64,000 nt of DNA from Kribbella jiaozuonensis (GCF_005233875.1 NZ_SZPZ01000006.1:434001-498000); one strand, 5' to 3'; positions 1-8,522 are shown, counted from the stretch's first letter. Program-made: numbers and translations. The notes: generated by a model not told the origin, from the sequence alone.

Positions 1-737
1 TCCTCGACCCCCATCGGCGCGATCCACCGCCCCCACCACGCGGCCCCCGCCTCCGCGAACGCCGTGGGCTCACCCCCACTGACCTTCACCTCGTGCGCCC
101 CCTCCGCCAACAGCCCGAGGACATCATCAGGAGTGATGGTCTGCGGCGCATCGGTGCTCCCCTTATAAGCGCAAGACCCACCCCACCGCACAATCCGCCG
201 CCGCACGGCAGGCACCAACATGTTCCCGCCCACCCAGACAGGAATTCGTGGCTCCTGCACCGGCCGAGCCGTCAACTGCACGTCCTCCAACCGGTAGTGC
301 TTGCCGGTGAAGGTGACCCGCTCCCCACTCCAGAGCCGATCGATCAACTCCAGCCCCTCGTCCAGCATCTCCGCCAGCACCTTGGGACTCCGGCCCTCCA
401 TGAACGGATCGCCCGGATCCCCGATCCCCACCCCGAGCACCATGCGCCCACCGGACAGGTGATCCAACGCAACAGCCTCCGCCGCCACCTTCCACGGCCG
501 GCGCCGGGGGAGCGGCGTCACCGTCGTACCGATCCTGATCCGCTCCGTCGCGACCGCCATCGCGGCCATGCAGATCCACGGGTCGTACGTCGGCTGGGAC
601 GCGTCGCCCTGGTAGACGAGGTAGTCCTCCAGGAACAACGCGTCCCAGCCACAGTCCTCCACCGCGCGGGCGAGCTCAGCCAGCCCGCGTGGATCCCGCC
701 CGTCACCCACCGCCCCAACAGTGACCGAGAACTTCAT
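1..737 (-). CDS. LLM-class F420/flavin-dependent oxidoreductase, 3' end cut by window
   Basis: Probable luciferase-like (LLM) oxidoreductase using F420 or FMN. The visible 245 residues start MKFSVTVGAVGDG and continue through DALFLEDY, the strand motif IRIGTTVTPLPRRRPWKVA and the hallmark GGRMVLGVGIGDPGD, all typical of the TIM-barrel LLM family. No stop codon occurs before base 1, so the C-terminus lies outside the window. The ATG at 735-737 is preceded on the minus strand by TAGTCT (745-750) with a 7-bp gap, which suits a leaderless mRNA. The substrate cannot be inferred. Confidence 0.85.
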   Translation of the reverse strand, partial: MKFSVTVGAVGDGRDPRGLAELARAVEDCGWDALFLEDYLVYQGDASQPTYDPWICMAAMAVATERIRIGTTVTPLPRRRPWKVAAEAVALDHLSGGRMVLGVGIGDPGDPFMEGRSPKVLAEMLDEGLELIDRLWSGERVTFTGKHYRLEDVQLTARPVQEPRIPVWVGGNMLVPAVRRRIVRWGGSCAYKGSTDAPQTITPDDVLGLLAEGAHEVKVSGGEPTAFAEAGAAWWGRWIAPMGVE

Positions 738-744
738 GCTGCTG

Positions 745-750
745 AGACTA
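745..750 (-). promoter_or_regulatory. -10 element of leaderless LLM gene
   Basis: TAGTCT on the minus strand lies 7 bp before the ATG of the LLM oxidoreductase. No ribosome-binding site is visible, so transcription probably starts at or very near the start codon. This is inferred from spacing only. Confidence 0.4.
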
Positions 751-768
751 GAGACGACCTCCGACAAT

Positions 769-1509
769 TCAGGCGGTGTGCCCGCCGTCGATGGTGAGTT
801 CGGTGCCGGTGATGTAGGCGCCGGCCGGGCCCGCCAGGTAGGTGATCGCCGTGGCGACCTCGAGCGGGCTGCCGAAACGGTCCAGCGCGAGGTCCGCGAT
901 CTGCGTCGCCGCGAACGGGCCGTCGGCCGGGTTCATGTCGGTGTCGATCGGCCCCGGCTGGACGACGTTCGAGGTGATGTTGCGGGCGCCCAGCTCGCGA
1001 GCCAGCGCCTTGCTCAGTCCGACCAGCGCAGCCTTGCTCATCGCGTACAGCGTCATACCAGGACTCGTGACCCGGCCGGCCGCGCAGCTGCCGAGATGAA
1101 TCACCCGGCCGCCGTCGGACAGCAGCGGTACGGCGGCCTGCGTGGCGGCGTACACGCCCCGGATGTTGACCGCGACCACCCGATCCACGGCGGCCGGCGT
1201 CAGCTCGGTGATCGGCGCGATCGCACCCACCCCGGCGTTGTTCACGAGAATGTCCAACCCACTAAGGGTTTCCGCAGCCCGCCGTACGCCGTCACCGACC
1301 GCAACCGCATCCGCGGCGTCGATCGCGAGTGCAACAGCACGCCGACCGAGGCCCTCGATCTCCTTCACGACTGTTGCCGCCGCATCCGCGGACGCGTTGT
1401 AGGTGATCGCGACGTCGGCGCCCTTCTCCGCCAGCGCGATCGCGGTCGCGGCGCCGATCCCGCGGCTGCCACCTGTCACCATTGCCTTCTTGCCAAGCAG
1501 TTCGTTCAT
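769..1509 (-). CDS. SDR family oxidoreductase
   Basis: Classical short-chain dehydrogenase of 246 residues, near the usual 250. It has the Rossmann glycine motif TGGSRGIG near residue 13, the NNAG motif (LDILVNNAG), the active-site YAMSK and a C-terminal TELTIDGGHTA of the FabG-like type. The start chosen is the ATG at 1507-1509 (MNELLGKKAMVTGG); upstream in-frame sequence is Arg/His-rich and not conserved-looking. It probably reduces or oxidises a small carbonyl or alcohol with NAD(P)H. It is divergent from the Ada-AlkA gene, so the 118-bp gap holds both promoters. Confidence 0.88.
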   Translation of the reverse strand: MNELLGKKAMVTGGSRGIGAATAIALAEKGADVAITYNASADAAATVVKEIEGLGRRAVALAIDAADAVAVGDGVRRAAETLSGLDILVNNAGVGAIAPITELTPAAVDRVVAVNIRGVYAATQAAVPLLSDGGRVIHLGSCAAGRVTSPGMTLYAMSKAALVGLSKALARELGARNITSNVVQPGPIDTDMNPADGPFAATQIADLALDRFGSPLEVATAITYLAGPAGAYITGTELTIDGGHTA

Positions 1510-1571
1510 GTGAACCAGTCCACGCGAGCCGTGACGGTGAAGCTGGCAGGAATCCGACGCCGGATCGTGGC

Positions 1572-1615
1572 GTCGCAAAACCGCGACCCGGTCCACCTCC
1601 ATGTCGTAAAACCGC
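1572..1615 (+). promoter_or_regulatory. Tandem direct repeat, candidate Ada operator
   Basis: GTCGCAAAACCGC (1572-1584) and GTCGTAAAACCGC (1603-1615) are 12/13 identical direct repeats set 31 bp apart, about three helical turns. They sit just upstream of the Ada-AlkA start. AraC-type activators such as Ada bind direct repeats beside the -35 region, so this may be the self-activated operator. The functional reading is inferred. Confidence 0.5.
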
Positions 1616-1627
1616 TAGCGACTGTCG

Positions 1628-3121
1628 GTGGCGGCAGGGATGCTGGAGGACGTGTACGAGTGCAGGGAGCGATGTATCCGGGCCGTCCAGTCCAAGGACG
1701 CGCGGTTCGACGGGTGGTTCTTCACGGCTGTTCTGACCACGAAGATCTACTGCCGGCCGAGCTGTCCGGTAGTGCCGCCGAAGGTCGAGAACATGCGCTT
1801 CTACCCGAGCGCGGCCGCCGCCCAGCAGGCCGGATTCCGCGCCTGCAAGCGGTGCCGTCCGGACGCGAGCCCGGGCTCCCCGGAGTGGAACGACCGCGCC
1901 GACCTGGTGGCCCGCGCGATGCGCCTGATCGCGGACGGGGTGGTCGACCGCGACGGCGTGCCGGGGTTGGCCGGCCAGCTCGGGTACAGCGTGCGGCAGG
2001 TGCAGCGGCAGCTGCTGGCCGAGCTCGGCGCCGGGCCGCTCGCGCTCGCCCGGGCGCAGCGGGCCCAGACCGCGCGGCTCCTGATCGAGACCAGCAACCT
2101 GCAGATGGCGGACGTCGCGTTCGCCGCCGGGTTCTCGAGCGTACGGACGTTCAACGAGACCGTGCAGGAAGTCTTCGCGCTCGCTCCGACCGAGCTGCGT
2201 CGCCGCGCCCGCCGCGGTACGGCGACCGCCGCGCCGGGCACGATCTCGCTGCGCCTCCCGTTCCGTGCGCCGTTGACGCCCGACAACCTGTTCGGCCACC
2301 TGATCGCGACCGGGGTGCCAGGCGTCGAGGAGTGGCGCGACGGCCACTACCGCCGCACGCTGCGTCTCCCGCACGGTCACGGCGTGGTCGCGTTGCGGCC
2401 GATGCCCGACCACATCGCGTGCCAGCTCTCGCTCACCGATCAGCGCGATCTCGCGATCGCGATCAGCCGTTGCCGGCGGATGCTCGACCTCGACGCGGAT
2501 CCGGTCGCGGTCGACGACCTGCTCAGCGAGGATCCGGTGCTCGCGCCGCTGATCGTGAAGGCGCCGGGCCGACGGGTTCCGCATACGGTCGACGGCGAGG
2601 AGTTCGCCGTACGCGCGGTGCTCGGTCAGCAGGTGTCGACCGCGGCCGCACGTACGCACGCGCATCGCCTGGTGCTGCAGCACGGCGAGCCGATCGAGGA
2701 TGCCGCCGGTGGGCTGACGCATCTGTTCCCGACGACGCAGGCGCTGGCCGGGCTCGATCCGGAGACGCTGGCGTTCCCGAAGTCCCGTCGTACGACGTTG
2801 ACGACGCTGGTCCGGACGCTCGCCGACGGGGAGATCGACCTGGGCGCGGGGGCGGACTGGGATCGTGCGCGGGAGCAGTTGGCCGCGTTGCCGGGGATCG
2901 GGCCGTGGACCGTCGAGTCGATCGCGATGCGCGCGCTGGGCGACCCGGATGCCTTTGTGGCCAGTGATTTAGGTATCCGGTACGCCGCTCGTGACCTAGG
3001 CTTGCCCGAGGCCCCCAAACTCCTGACCGACCACGCTCGCGCGTGGCGGCCTTGGCGTGCGTACGCCGTGCAGTACCTGTGGGCCACCGGTGACCACGCG
3101 ATCAACAAGATTCCGGAGTGA
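1628..3121 (+). CDS. alkA: Ada/AlkA fusion: methylphosphotriester sensor plus 3-methyladenine DNA glycosylase
   Basis: Bifunctional alkylation-damage protein of 497 residues. The N-terminal Ada zinc domain has Cys42, Cys46, Cys73 and Cys76 in the E. coli Ada spacing (C38-C42-C69-C72); the first would be the methyl acceptor. An AraC-type helix-turn-helix follows (about 90-185, QMADVAFAAGFSSVRTFNETV). Then come an AlkA N-terminal domain and a HhH-GPD glycosylase with LPGIGPWTVESIAMRALG and the catalytic Asp in FVASDLG. It should excise 3-methyladenine and switch on its own operon when methylated. The GTG at 1628 fits a leaderless start (TAGCGA 6 bp upstream); ATG 1640 is the alternative. It is followed at once by an acetyltransferase and ogt. 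Confidence 0.93.
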   Translation: MAAGMLEDVYECRERCIRAVQSKDARFDGWFFTAVLTTKIYCRPSCPVVPPKVENMRFYPSAAAAQQAGFRACKRCRPDASPGSPEWNDRADLVARAMRLIADGVVDRDGVPGLAGQLGYSVRQVQRQLLAELGAGPLALARAQRAQTARLLIETSNLQMADVAFAAGFSSVRTFNETVQEVFALAPTELRRRARRGTATAAPGTISLRLPFRAPLTPDNLFGHLIATGVPGVEEWRDGHYRRTLRLPHGHGVVALRPMPDHIACQLSLTDQRDLAIAISRCRRMLDLDADPVAVDDLLSEDPVLAPLIVKAPGRRVPHTVDGEEFAVRAVLGQQVSTAAARTHAHRLVLQHGEPIEDAAGGLTHLFPTTQALAGLDPETLAFPKSRRTTLTTLVRTLADGEIDLGAGADWDRAREQLAALPGIGPWTVESIAMRALGDPDAFVASDLGIRYAARDLGLPEAPKLLTDHARAWRPWRAYAVQYLWATGDHAINKIPE

Positions 3122-3123
3122 GA

Positions 3124-3678
3124 ATGACCGATTTGACCACCGACCGTCTGTTGCTCCGTCAGTGGCGTGACTCCGATCGGGAGCCGTTCGCCGCCCTGAA
3201 CGCGGACCCGGCGGTGATGGAGCACTTTCCGGCCCTGCAGACCCGTGAGCAGAGCGACGCCCTGATCGATCTGAACGTCCCGCACCTCGACGGCCGCGGT
3301 TGGGGCCTGTGGGCGCTGGAGGCGAAGGACACCGGGGAGTTCATCGGCTTCACCGGGCTCAACGTACCGACGTTCGACGCGCCGTTCCTGCCCGGGGTCG
3401 AGATCGGCTGGCGTCTGTCGAAAGGTGCCTGGGGCAACGGTTATGCGACCGAGGCGGCCCGGGCCGCGCTGGCGTACGCGTTCGGCCCGGTCGGGCTGGA
3501 CGAGATCGTCTCGTTCACCGCGACCACGAACCTGCCGTCGCAGCGGGTGATGCAGCGGATCGGCATGGTGCACGACGAGGCGGGCGACTTCGATCACCCA
3601 CGGGTCAAGGAAGGCCACCGCCTGCGCCGGCACGTGCTCTACCGGATCGACCGCGCCCAGTGGGAGTCCACCAAGTGA
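3124..3678 (+). CDS. GNAT N-acetyltransferase, RimJ/RimL type
   Basis: 184-residue acetyltransferase of the Acetyltransf_3 group. It opens TDLTTDRLLLRQWRDSDREPF, a typical RimL-like first strand, and has the acetyl-CoA region IGWRLSKGAWGNGYATEAARAAL and the late TTTNLPSQRVMQRIGM segment. The ATG at 3124 lies 3 bp after the Ada-AlkA stop with GGAGTGAGA before it. Its last bases overlap the GTG of ogt. The position inside a DNA-repair operon is notable; a role in alkylation tolerance is possible but not shown. Confidence 0.85.
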   Translation: MTDLTTDRLLLRQWRDSDREPFAALNADPAVMEHFPALQTREQSDALIDLNVPHLDGRGWGLWALEAKDTGEFIGFTGLNVPTFDAPFLPGVEIGWRLSKGAWGNGYATEAARAALAYAFGPVGLDEIVSFTATTNLPSQRVMQRIGMVHDEAGDFDHPRVKEGHRLRRHVLYRIDRAQWESTK

Positions 3679-4160
3679 CGTACGCCGTCATCGACAGCCC
3701 GCTCGGTCCCCTCACCCTGGTGGGGACCGACGCGGGCGAGTTGACCGGCCTGTACATGGACCAGCAGCGCTACCGCCCCGACGAAGCCGGCTTCGGCGAC
3801 CGTGACGACTCGACCCTGCCGGCGGTCGCCGAGCAGCTCGACGAGTACTTCCACCACGGCCGCACGAAGTTCGACGTACCACTGCACCTGCGCGGTACCG
3901 ACTTCCAGCGCCAGATCTGGGTGGCCCTCCAGGACATCCCGTACGGCGAGACCACCACGTACGGCGGTCTCGCCGCGGCGCTCGGACTCAAACCCCAATC
4001 GGCCCGCGCCGTCGGTCTCGCGAACGGCAAGAACCCGATCAGCATCATCGTTCCGTGCCACCGCCTGGTCGGCTCGACCGGTAGCCTGACCGGCTACGGC
4101 GGCGGCATCGAACGCAAACGAGCCCTGCTCGATCACGAACAGGGCGACAAGCTGTTCTAG
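3675..4160 (+). CDS. ogt: O6-methylguanine-DNA methyltransferase
   Basis: 161-residue suicide methyltransferase that removes O6-alkyl groups from guanine. The active-site motif IVPCHRLVG contains the acceptor Cys near residue 128, after the helix-turn-helix segment IPYGETTTYGGLA and the conserved GLANGKNPISII; RNase-H-like N-terminal residues match Ogt. The GTG start at 3675 overlaps the acetyltransferase stop, so the two are translationally coupled. Its TAG stop shares the palindrome CTAG with the stop of the convergent antiporter gene. Confidence 0.95.
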   Translation: MTYAVIDSPLGPLTLVGTDAGELTGLYMDQQRYRPDEAGFGDRDDSTLPAVAEQLDEYFHHGRTKFDVPLHLRGTDFQRQIWVALQDIPYGETTTYGGLAAALGLKPQSARAVGLANGKNPISIIVPCHRLVGSTGSLTGYGGGIERKRALLDHEQGDKLF

Positions 4161-5359
4161 CTGGGCGTCTCGACCCGCTCGGCAACGGGCACGGCGGCCT
4201 TCGGCTTGGACTTGAACAGGCGCCGCGCGAGCGGCTCGGTGTAGCGGGCGGCGACCGGACCGAGGATGACGAGGATCAGCACGTACGCCGTTGCGAGCGG
4301 GCCGAGCTTGGGTTCGACCCCGACGGCGAGGCCGGCGATGACGATCGAGAACTCGCCCCGCGCCACCAACGTCCCGCCGGCGCGCCAGCGTCCTGCGGTC
4401 GAGATGCCGGCCCGGCGTGCGGCGTACCAGCCGGTGGCGATCTTGGTGAGCGCGGTGAGTACGGCGAGGCCGAACGCGATCGCCAGCACCGGCGGGATCT
4501 TCGCCGGATCAGTGCTCAACCCGAAGAACACGAAGAACACCGCGGCGAACAGATCACGCAGCGGAGCGAGCAGATTCCGGGCACCATGCGCGACCTCGCC
4601 CGACAACGCGATCCCGACCAGGAACGCACCGACCGCCGCCGACACCTGCAGGTGCTGCGCAATCCCCGCGACGAGCAACGTCAGCCCGAGTACGACCAGC
4701 AACAGCATCTCGGGGTTGTCGGAGGACACCGCCCGGCTGATCACCCGTCCGTACCGCAGCGCGATGAACAGCACCACGCTGACTGTCCCCAGCGAGATCA
4801 ACAGCGTCATGCTGCCACCGGCCAAACCGACACCCGCGAGCAGCGCGGTGAGGATCGGCAGATAAACCGCCATCGACAGGTCCTCGAGCACCAGGATCCC
4901 CAGTACGACGGGCGTCTCTCGGTTACCCAATCGGCCGAGGTCGCCGACCACCTTCGCGATCACGCCCGACGACGAGATCCAGGTGACACCGCCCAACGCC
5001 ACCGCCGCCACCGGACCCCATCCGAGCAGCAACGCCACGGCAGCACCGGGCAACGCGTTCAGCAGGAAGTCGACCGCACCCGAGACGTACTGCGTCTTCA
5101 GCGTGCCGACCAGATCCGACGCGGTGTACTCGAGCCCGAGCAGCAACAGCAGCAGGATCACACCGATCTCGGCGCCGGTGGCAACGAACTCCTCACTCGC
5201 TGCCAACGGCAACAATCCGCCGTGCCCGAACGCGAGCCCGGCCAACAGATACAGCGGAATCGGCGAGAAGCCGAGGCGGCCGGCGATCCGGCCGAGGATG
5301 CCGAGAGCAAGGATGACGGCGCCGAGCTCGATCAGCAGGGCGGTGATGTTCTCGTGCAT
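4157..5359 (-). CDS. Cation:proton antiporter, CPA2/KhtU type
   Basis: 400-residue membrane protein with about 12 hydrophobic segments, an N-terminal ELGAVILALGILGRIAGRLGF and the CPA2 segments SSSGVIAKVVGDLG and GAFLVGIALSGE; a short basic tail ends it. It probably exchanges K+ or Na+ for H+ across the plasma membrane. The ATG at 5357-5359 was preferred over GTG 5368, which lies inside the upstream gene. The gene follows its TrkA-C partner almost without a gap. This order and pairing match KhtT-KhtU systems. Confidence 0.9.
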   Translation of the reverse strand: MHENITALLIELGAVILALGILGRIAGRLGFSPIPLYLLAGLAFGHGGLLPLAASEEFVATGAEIGVILLLLLLGLEYTASDLVGTLKTQYVSGAVDFLLNALPGAAVALLLGWGPVAAVALGGVTWISSSGVIAKVVGDLGRLGNRETPVVLGILVLEDLSMAVYLPILTALLAGVGLAGGSMTLLISLGTVSVVLFIALRYGRVISRAVSSDNPEMLLLVVLGLTLLVAGIAQHLQVSAAVGAFLVGIALSGEVAHGARNLLAPLRDLFAAVFFVFFGLSTDPAKIPPVLAIAFGLAVLTALTKIATGWYAARRAGISTAGRWRAGGTLVARGEFSIVIAGLAVGVEPKLGPLATAYVLILVILGPVAARYTEPLARRLFKSKPKAAVPVAERVETPS

Positions 5360-5360
5360 C

Positions 5361-5837
5361 TCACCCACCCGCGATCAGGTCGGCCACGGCATCCACGCCC
5401 TCGCGGGTGCCGACCACGACCAGGGTGTCGCCGATCGCGAACCGGAAGTCCGGCGTCGGCGAGGGCGTCGCTCCGGTACGCCGCAGTACCGCGACGATCG
5501 ACGCGCCGGTCCGGCTGCGGGCCTGGGTGTCGCCGAGCGTGCGCCCGGAGTACGGCGACTTGGCGGTGATCGGGATGTGCTCGGTGACCAGGTCGATCTC
5601 GATCTCGCCCCGGACCGGGTCGATCGACTCCGGGATCAGCAGCTGCGCGAGCGCCGCCGCCTCGCTCTGGCCGAGCGGGACCGTGGCCTGGCAGGTGTCG
5701 TCGTCCTCCGGATCGTGGAAGCCGAGGAACCGCCGGCCGTCGTTGTGCACCACCACCGAGACGTGCTTGCCGCCCTCGGTGACCAGGTCGTACCGCGTAC
5801 CGATCCCTGGCAACGTCGTCTTGGTCGGGTGATTCAT
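5361..5837 (-). CDS. TrkA-C (RCK_C) regulatory subunit of the antiporter, KhtT type
   Basis: 158-residue soluble protein. The first half, starting LPGIGTRYDLVTEGGKHVSVV, matches the N-terminal region of KhtT-like proteins. The second half (residues about 75-158) is an RCK_C/TrkA-C fold ending FAIGDTLVVVGTREGVDAVADLI. In Bacillus the RCK_C domain of KhtT binds c-di-AMP and gates KhtU, so nucleotide control is likely here by analogy. ATG 5837 has a GGAG eight bases upstream. It is cotranscribed with the antiporter. Confidence 0.88.
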   Translation of the reverse strand: MNHPTKTTLPGIGTRYDLVTEGGKHVSVVVHNDGRRFLGFHDPEDDDTCQATVPLGQSEAAALAQLLIPESIDPVRGEIEIDLVTEHIPITAKSPYSGRTLGDTQARSRTGASIVAVLRRTGATPSPTPDFRFAIGDTLVVVGTREGVDAVADLIAGG

Positions 5838-5917
5838 GATGCTCCGATCAATAGATGGCGTCTGCAACCATTCTCTCAAACTCCGAGCACCCGGTCCGGG
5901 TCCTGGATGTGATCCGG

Positions 5918-5958
5918 GTTGCAATCAGATGCAGTGCAACGAGTTGCATAGGTACGCT
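5918..5958 (+). promoter_or_regulatory. PadR operator palindrome and leaderless -10
   Basis: The hexamer GTTGCA occurs three times (5918-5923, inverted at 5935-5940, and 5943-5948). The last two form the perfect palindrome TGCAAC-GA-GTTGCA (5935-5948). TACGCT (5953-5958) sits 6 bp before the padR-type ATG, a leaderless geometry. A repressor on the palindrome would block the core promoter. Confidence 0.55.
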
Positions 5959-5964
5959 CCGGTC

Positions 5965-6507
5965 ATGGCGCTGGAGCACGCGATCCTGGTCTCGTTGACC
6001 GAGCGCGCCGGGTCCGGCTACGAGCTGGCCCGGCGGTTCGACCGGTCGATCGGCTACTTCTGGCCGGCCACCCACCAGCAGATCTACCGGGTGCTGCGCC
6101 GGATGGACGAGGCCGGTTGGGTGACGCACACCGAGATCGCCCAGGAGGGCCGGCCGGACAAGAAGGTCTATCGGGTCGCGGCCGCCGGGCGGGCGGAGCT
6201 CACCCGCTGGCTGGCCGAGCCTGAGGATCCCGCCGTACTGCGGGACGGGCTCGGCGTGAAGCTTCGCGGTGCCTCGCTCGGCTCACTGGACGTCGTCCTC
6301 AAGGAGATCGAGCGGCACCGGGCCGAGCATGCGACCCGGCTCGAGGTGTACCGCGGGATCCAGAGGCGCGACTTCCCCAAACCGTCCACGCTGCACGGCC
6401 GCGACCTGCACCAGTACCTCGTGCTGCGCGGTGGGATCCGCGCCGAGGAGTCGTTCACGGCTTGGTGCGACGAAGTGATCGAAGCCCTCCGGAAGGACAA
6501 CCGATGA
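5965..6507 (+). CDS. PadR family transcriptional regulator
   Basis: 180-residue PadR-type winged-helix repressor. The N-terminal domain reads ALEHAILVSLTERAGSGYELARRFDRSIGYFW and is followed by the wing QIYRVLRRMDEAGWV; the C-terminal half is the helical Vir_act_alpha_C dimerisation domain. The start is ATG 5965, placed 6 bp after a TACGCT -10 box with no ribosome-binding site. Its stop overlaps the ATG of the dienoyl-CoA reductase gene (ATGA), so it is expected to control itself and that enzyme through the palindrome at 5935-5948. Confidence 0.92.
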   Translation: MALEHAILVSLTERAGSGYELARRFDRSIGYFWPATHQQIYRVLRRMDEAGWVTHTEIAQEGRPDKKVYRVAAAGRAELTRWLAEPEDPAVLRDGLGVKLRGASLGSLDVVLKEIERHRAEHATRLEVYRGIQRRDFPKPSTLHGRDLHQYLVLRGGIRAEESFTAWCDEVIEALRKDNR

Positions 6508-8519
6508 CGGCGTACCCGCATTTGCTGGAGCCTTTGGATCTCGGCCATGTGGTGCTGCCGAACCGGGTGATCATGGGCTCGATGCACACCGGTCTCGAGG
6601 ATCGGCTGAGCGATCTGCCCAAGCTCGCGGCGTACTTCGCCGAGCGGGCGCGCGGCGGGGTCGGCCTGATGGTGACGGGCGGCTACGCGCCGAACCGCAC
6701 CGGCTGGCTGACGCCCTTCGGGTCGACGCTCACCAGCCATCGGCAGGCACGCAAGCACCGGCTGCTGACCGACGCGGTCCACGAAGCAGGCGGCCGGATC
6801 GCGCTGCAGATCCTGCACGCCGGCCGCTATTCGTACCACCCCTTCAGCGTCTCCGCGTCCGCGCTCAAGGCCCCGATCAACCCGTTCAAACCCCGCGCGC
6901 TGACCGACCGCGGAGTGCTGAAGCAGATCAAGGCGTACGTCGATTGCGCGGCGCTGGCCCGCGAGGCCGGGTACGACGGCGTCGAGATCATGGGGTCCGA
7001 GGGGTACTTCATCAATCAGTTCCTGTCCGAGCGCACGAACAAGCGGACCGATCGCTGGGGCGGCAGCCCGGAGAACCGCCGCCGGCTCGCGGTCGAGATC
7101 GTCCGGCAGACCCGGGAGCGGGTCGGCGAGGACTTCCTGATCATCTACCGGCTGTCGATGGCCGACCTGGTCGAAGGTGGTCAGACCTGGGACGACGTGG
7201 TTGCGCTGGGCAAGGAGATCGAGGCGGCCGGTGCGTCGATCATCAACACCGGCATCGGCTGGCACGAGGCCCGCGTCCCTACGATCGTCACGTCCGTGCC
7301 GCGCGCAGCGTTCACCAGCGTGACCGCGGCCTTCAAGCCGTACGTGAAGATCCCGGTCGTCACCTCGAACCGGATCAACCTGCCGCAGGTCGCCGAGGAA
7401 GTCCTGGCGCGTGGAGATGCCGATCTGGTCAGCATGGCCCGCCCGTTCCTGGCCGATCCGGAATGGGTGCTGAAGGCAACAACTGATCGGGCCGACGAGA
7501 TCAACGTCTGTATCGCCTGTAACCAGGCGTGTCTGGATCATGTGTTCGCGAAGCAGAAGGCGAGTTGCATGGTCAACCCGCGGGCGGCCCGCGAGACCGA
7601 GTTGCAGTTGCTGCCGACCCGTCGTACCAAGAGCATCGCGGTTGTCGGGGCCGGGCCAGCCGGGTTGGCGGCGGCGGTGACGGCGGCCGAGCGGGGGCAT
7701 CGGGTCGAGTTGTTCGAGGCGGATGCGGAGATCGGCGGGCAGTTCGGGATCGCGCGGCGGATCCCGGGCAAGGAAGAGTTCGCCGAGACGATCCGGTACT
7801 ACCGGCGGCGGCTCGAACTGACCGGCGTGAAGGTGCATCTCGGTCGGCGCGCGACCGTCGAGGACCTGGCCGGGTTCGACGAGATCGTGCTCGCGACCGG
7901 CGTCGTACCACGGGTGCCGGCGATCCCGGGGATCGATCATCCGACTGTGCTGTCCTACGCGGAGGTCGTGCGCGAGGGGAAGCCGGTTGGTGAACGGGTT
8001 GCGGTGATCGGGGCCGGCGGGGTCGGTGTGGATGTGAGCGAGTTCCTGACCACGCCGGTGTCGCCTGATCTCGAGGCCTGGAAGCGGGAGTGGGGTGTCG
8101 GTGATCCGACGAAGCTCGCCGGTGCGCTCGCAGTACCGCAGCCGGAGCCGTCGCCGCGGAAGGTGTATCTGTTGCAGCGTAAGACCGGGAAGATCGGGGC
8201 CGGCCTGGGCAAGACCACGGGATGGGTGCATCGGGCTGCCTTGAAGAACAAGCAGGTCGAGCAGTTGCGCGGCGTCAACTACGAGCGCATCGACGACGAT
8301 GGCCTGCACGTCACCTTCGGCCCGAAGCACGAGAAGCCGCAGGTCCTCGCCGTCGACACGGTCGTCGTCTGCGCCGGCCAGGAACCGGTCCGCGACCTCG
8401 CCGATGCACTCCGCGCCACCAACCGCCCGGTCCACCTCATCGGCGGCGCCGACGTAGCCGCCGAACTGGATGCCAAACGGGCCATCGAGCAAGCGACTCG
8501 GCTGGCGCTCACCCTCTGA
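6504..8519 (+). CDS. fadH: 2,4-dienoyl-CoA reductase-like FAD/FMN/4Fe-4S enzyme
   Basis: 671 residues, the same length as E. coli FadH (672). An N-terminal old-yellow-enzyme TIM barrel carries SEGYFINQFLSERTNKRTD. Four cysteines in CIACNQACLDHVFAKQKASC would bind the 4Fe-4S cluster. A C-terminal FAD domain (GAGPAGLAAA near residue 390) and an NADPH domain (GAGGVGVDVSEF) follow. The family moves electrons from NADPH through FAD, cluster and FMN to an enoyl substrate, in E. coli to degrade unsaturated fatty acids. Related enzymes act on other enones, so the substrate is open. It is the second gene of the PadR operon. Confidence 0.87.
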   Translation: MTAYPHLLEPLDLGHVVLPNRVIMGSMHTGLEDRLSDLPKLAAYFAERARGGVGLMVTGGYAPNRTGWLTPFGSTLTSHRQARKHRLLTDAVHEAGGRIALQILHAGRYSYHPFSVSASALKAPINPFKPRALTDRGVLKQIKAYVDCAALAREAGYDGVEIMGSEGYFINQFLSERTNKRTDRWGGSPENRRRLAVEIVRQTRERVGEDFLIIYRLSMADLVEGGQTWDDVVALGKEIEAAGASIINTGIGWHEARVPTIVTSVPRAAFTSVTAAFKPYVKIPVVTSNRINLPQVAEEVLARGDADLVSMARPFLADPEWVLKATTDRADEINVCIACNQACLDHVFAKQKASCMVNPRAARETELQLLPTRRTKSIAVVGAGPAGLAAAVTAAERGHRVELFEADAEIGGQFGIARRIPGKEEFAETIRYYRRRLELTGVKVHLGRRATVEDLAGFDEIVLATGVVPRVPAIPGIDHPTVLSYAEVVREGKPVGERVAVIGAGGVGVDVSEFLTTPVSPDLEAWKREWGVGDPTKLAGALAVPQPEPSPRKVYLLQRKTGKIGAGLGKTTGWVHRAALKNKQVEQLRGVNYERIDDDGLHVTFGPKHEKPQVLAVDTVVVCAGQEPVRDLADALRATNRPVHLIGGADVAAELDAKRAIEQATRLALTL

Positions 8520-8522
8520 TCG

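Noticed and set aside
721..2967. Plus-strand open frame antisense to the SDR and overlapping the alkA gene in another frame
   Set aside because: Arg-rich shadow; the SDR and Ada-AlkA proteins have full motif sets in their own frames.
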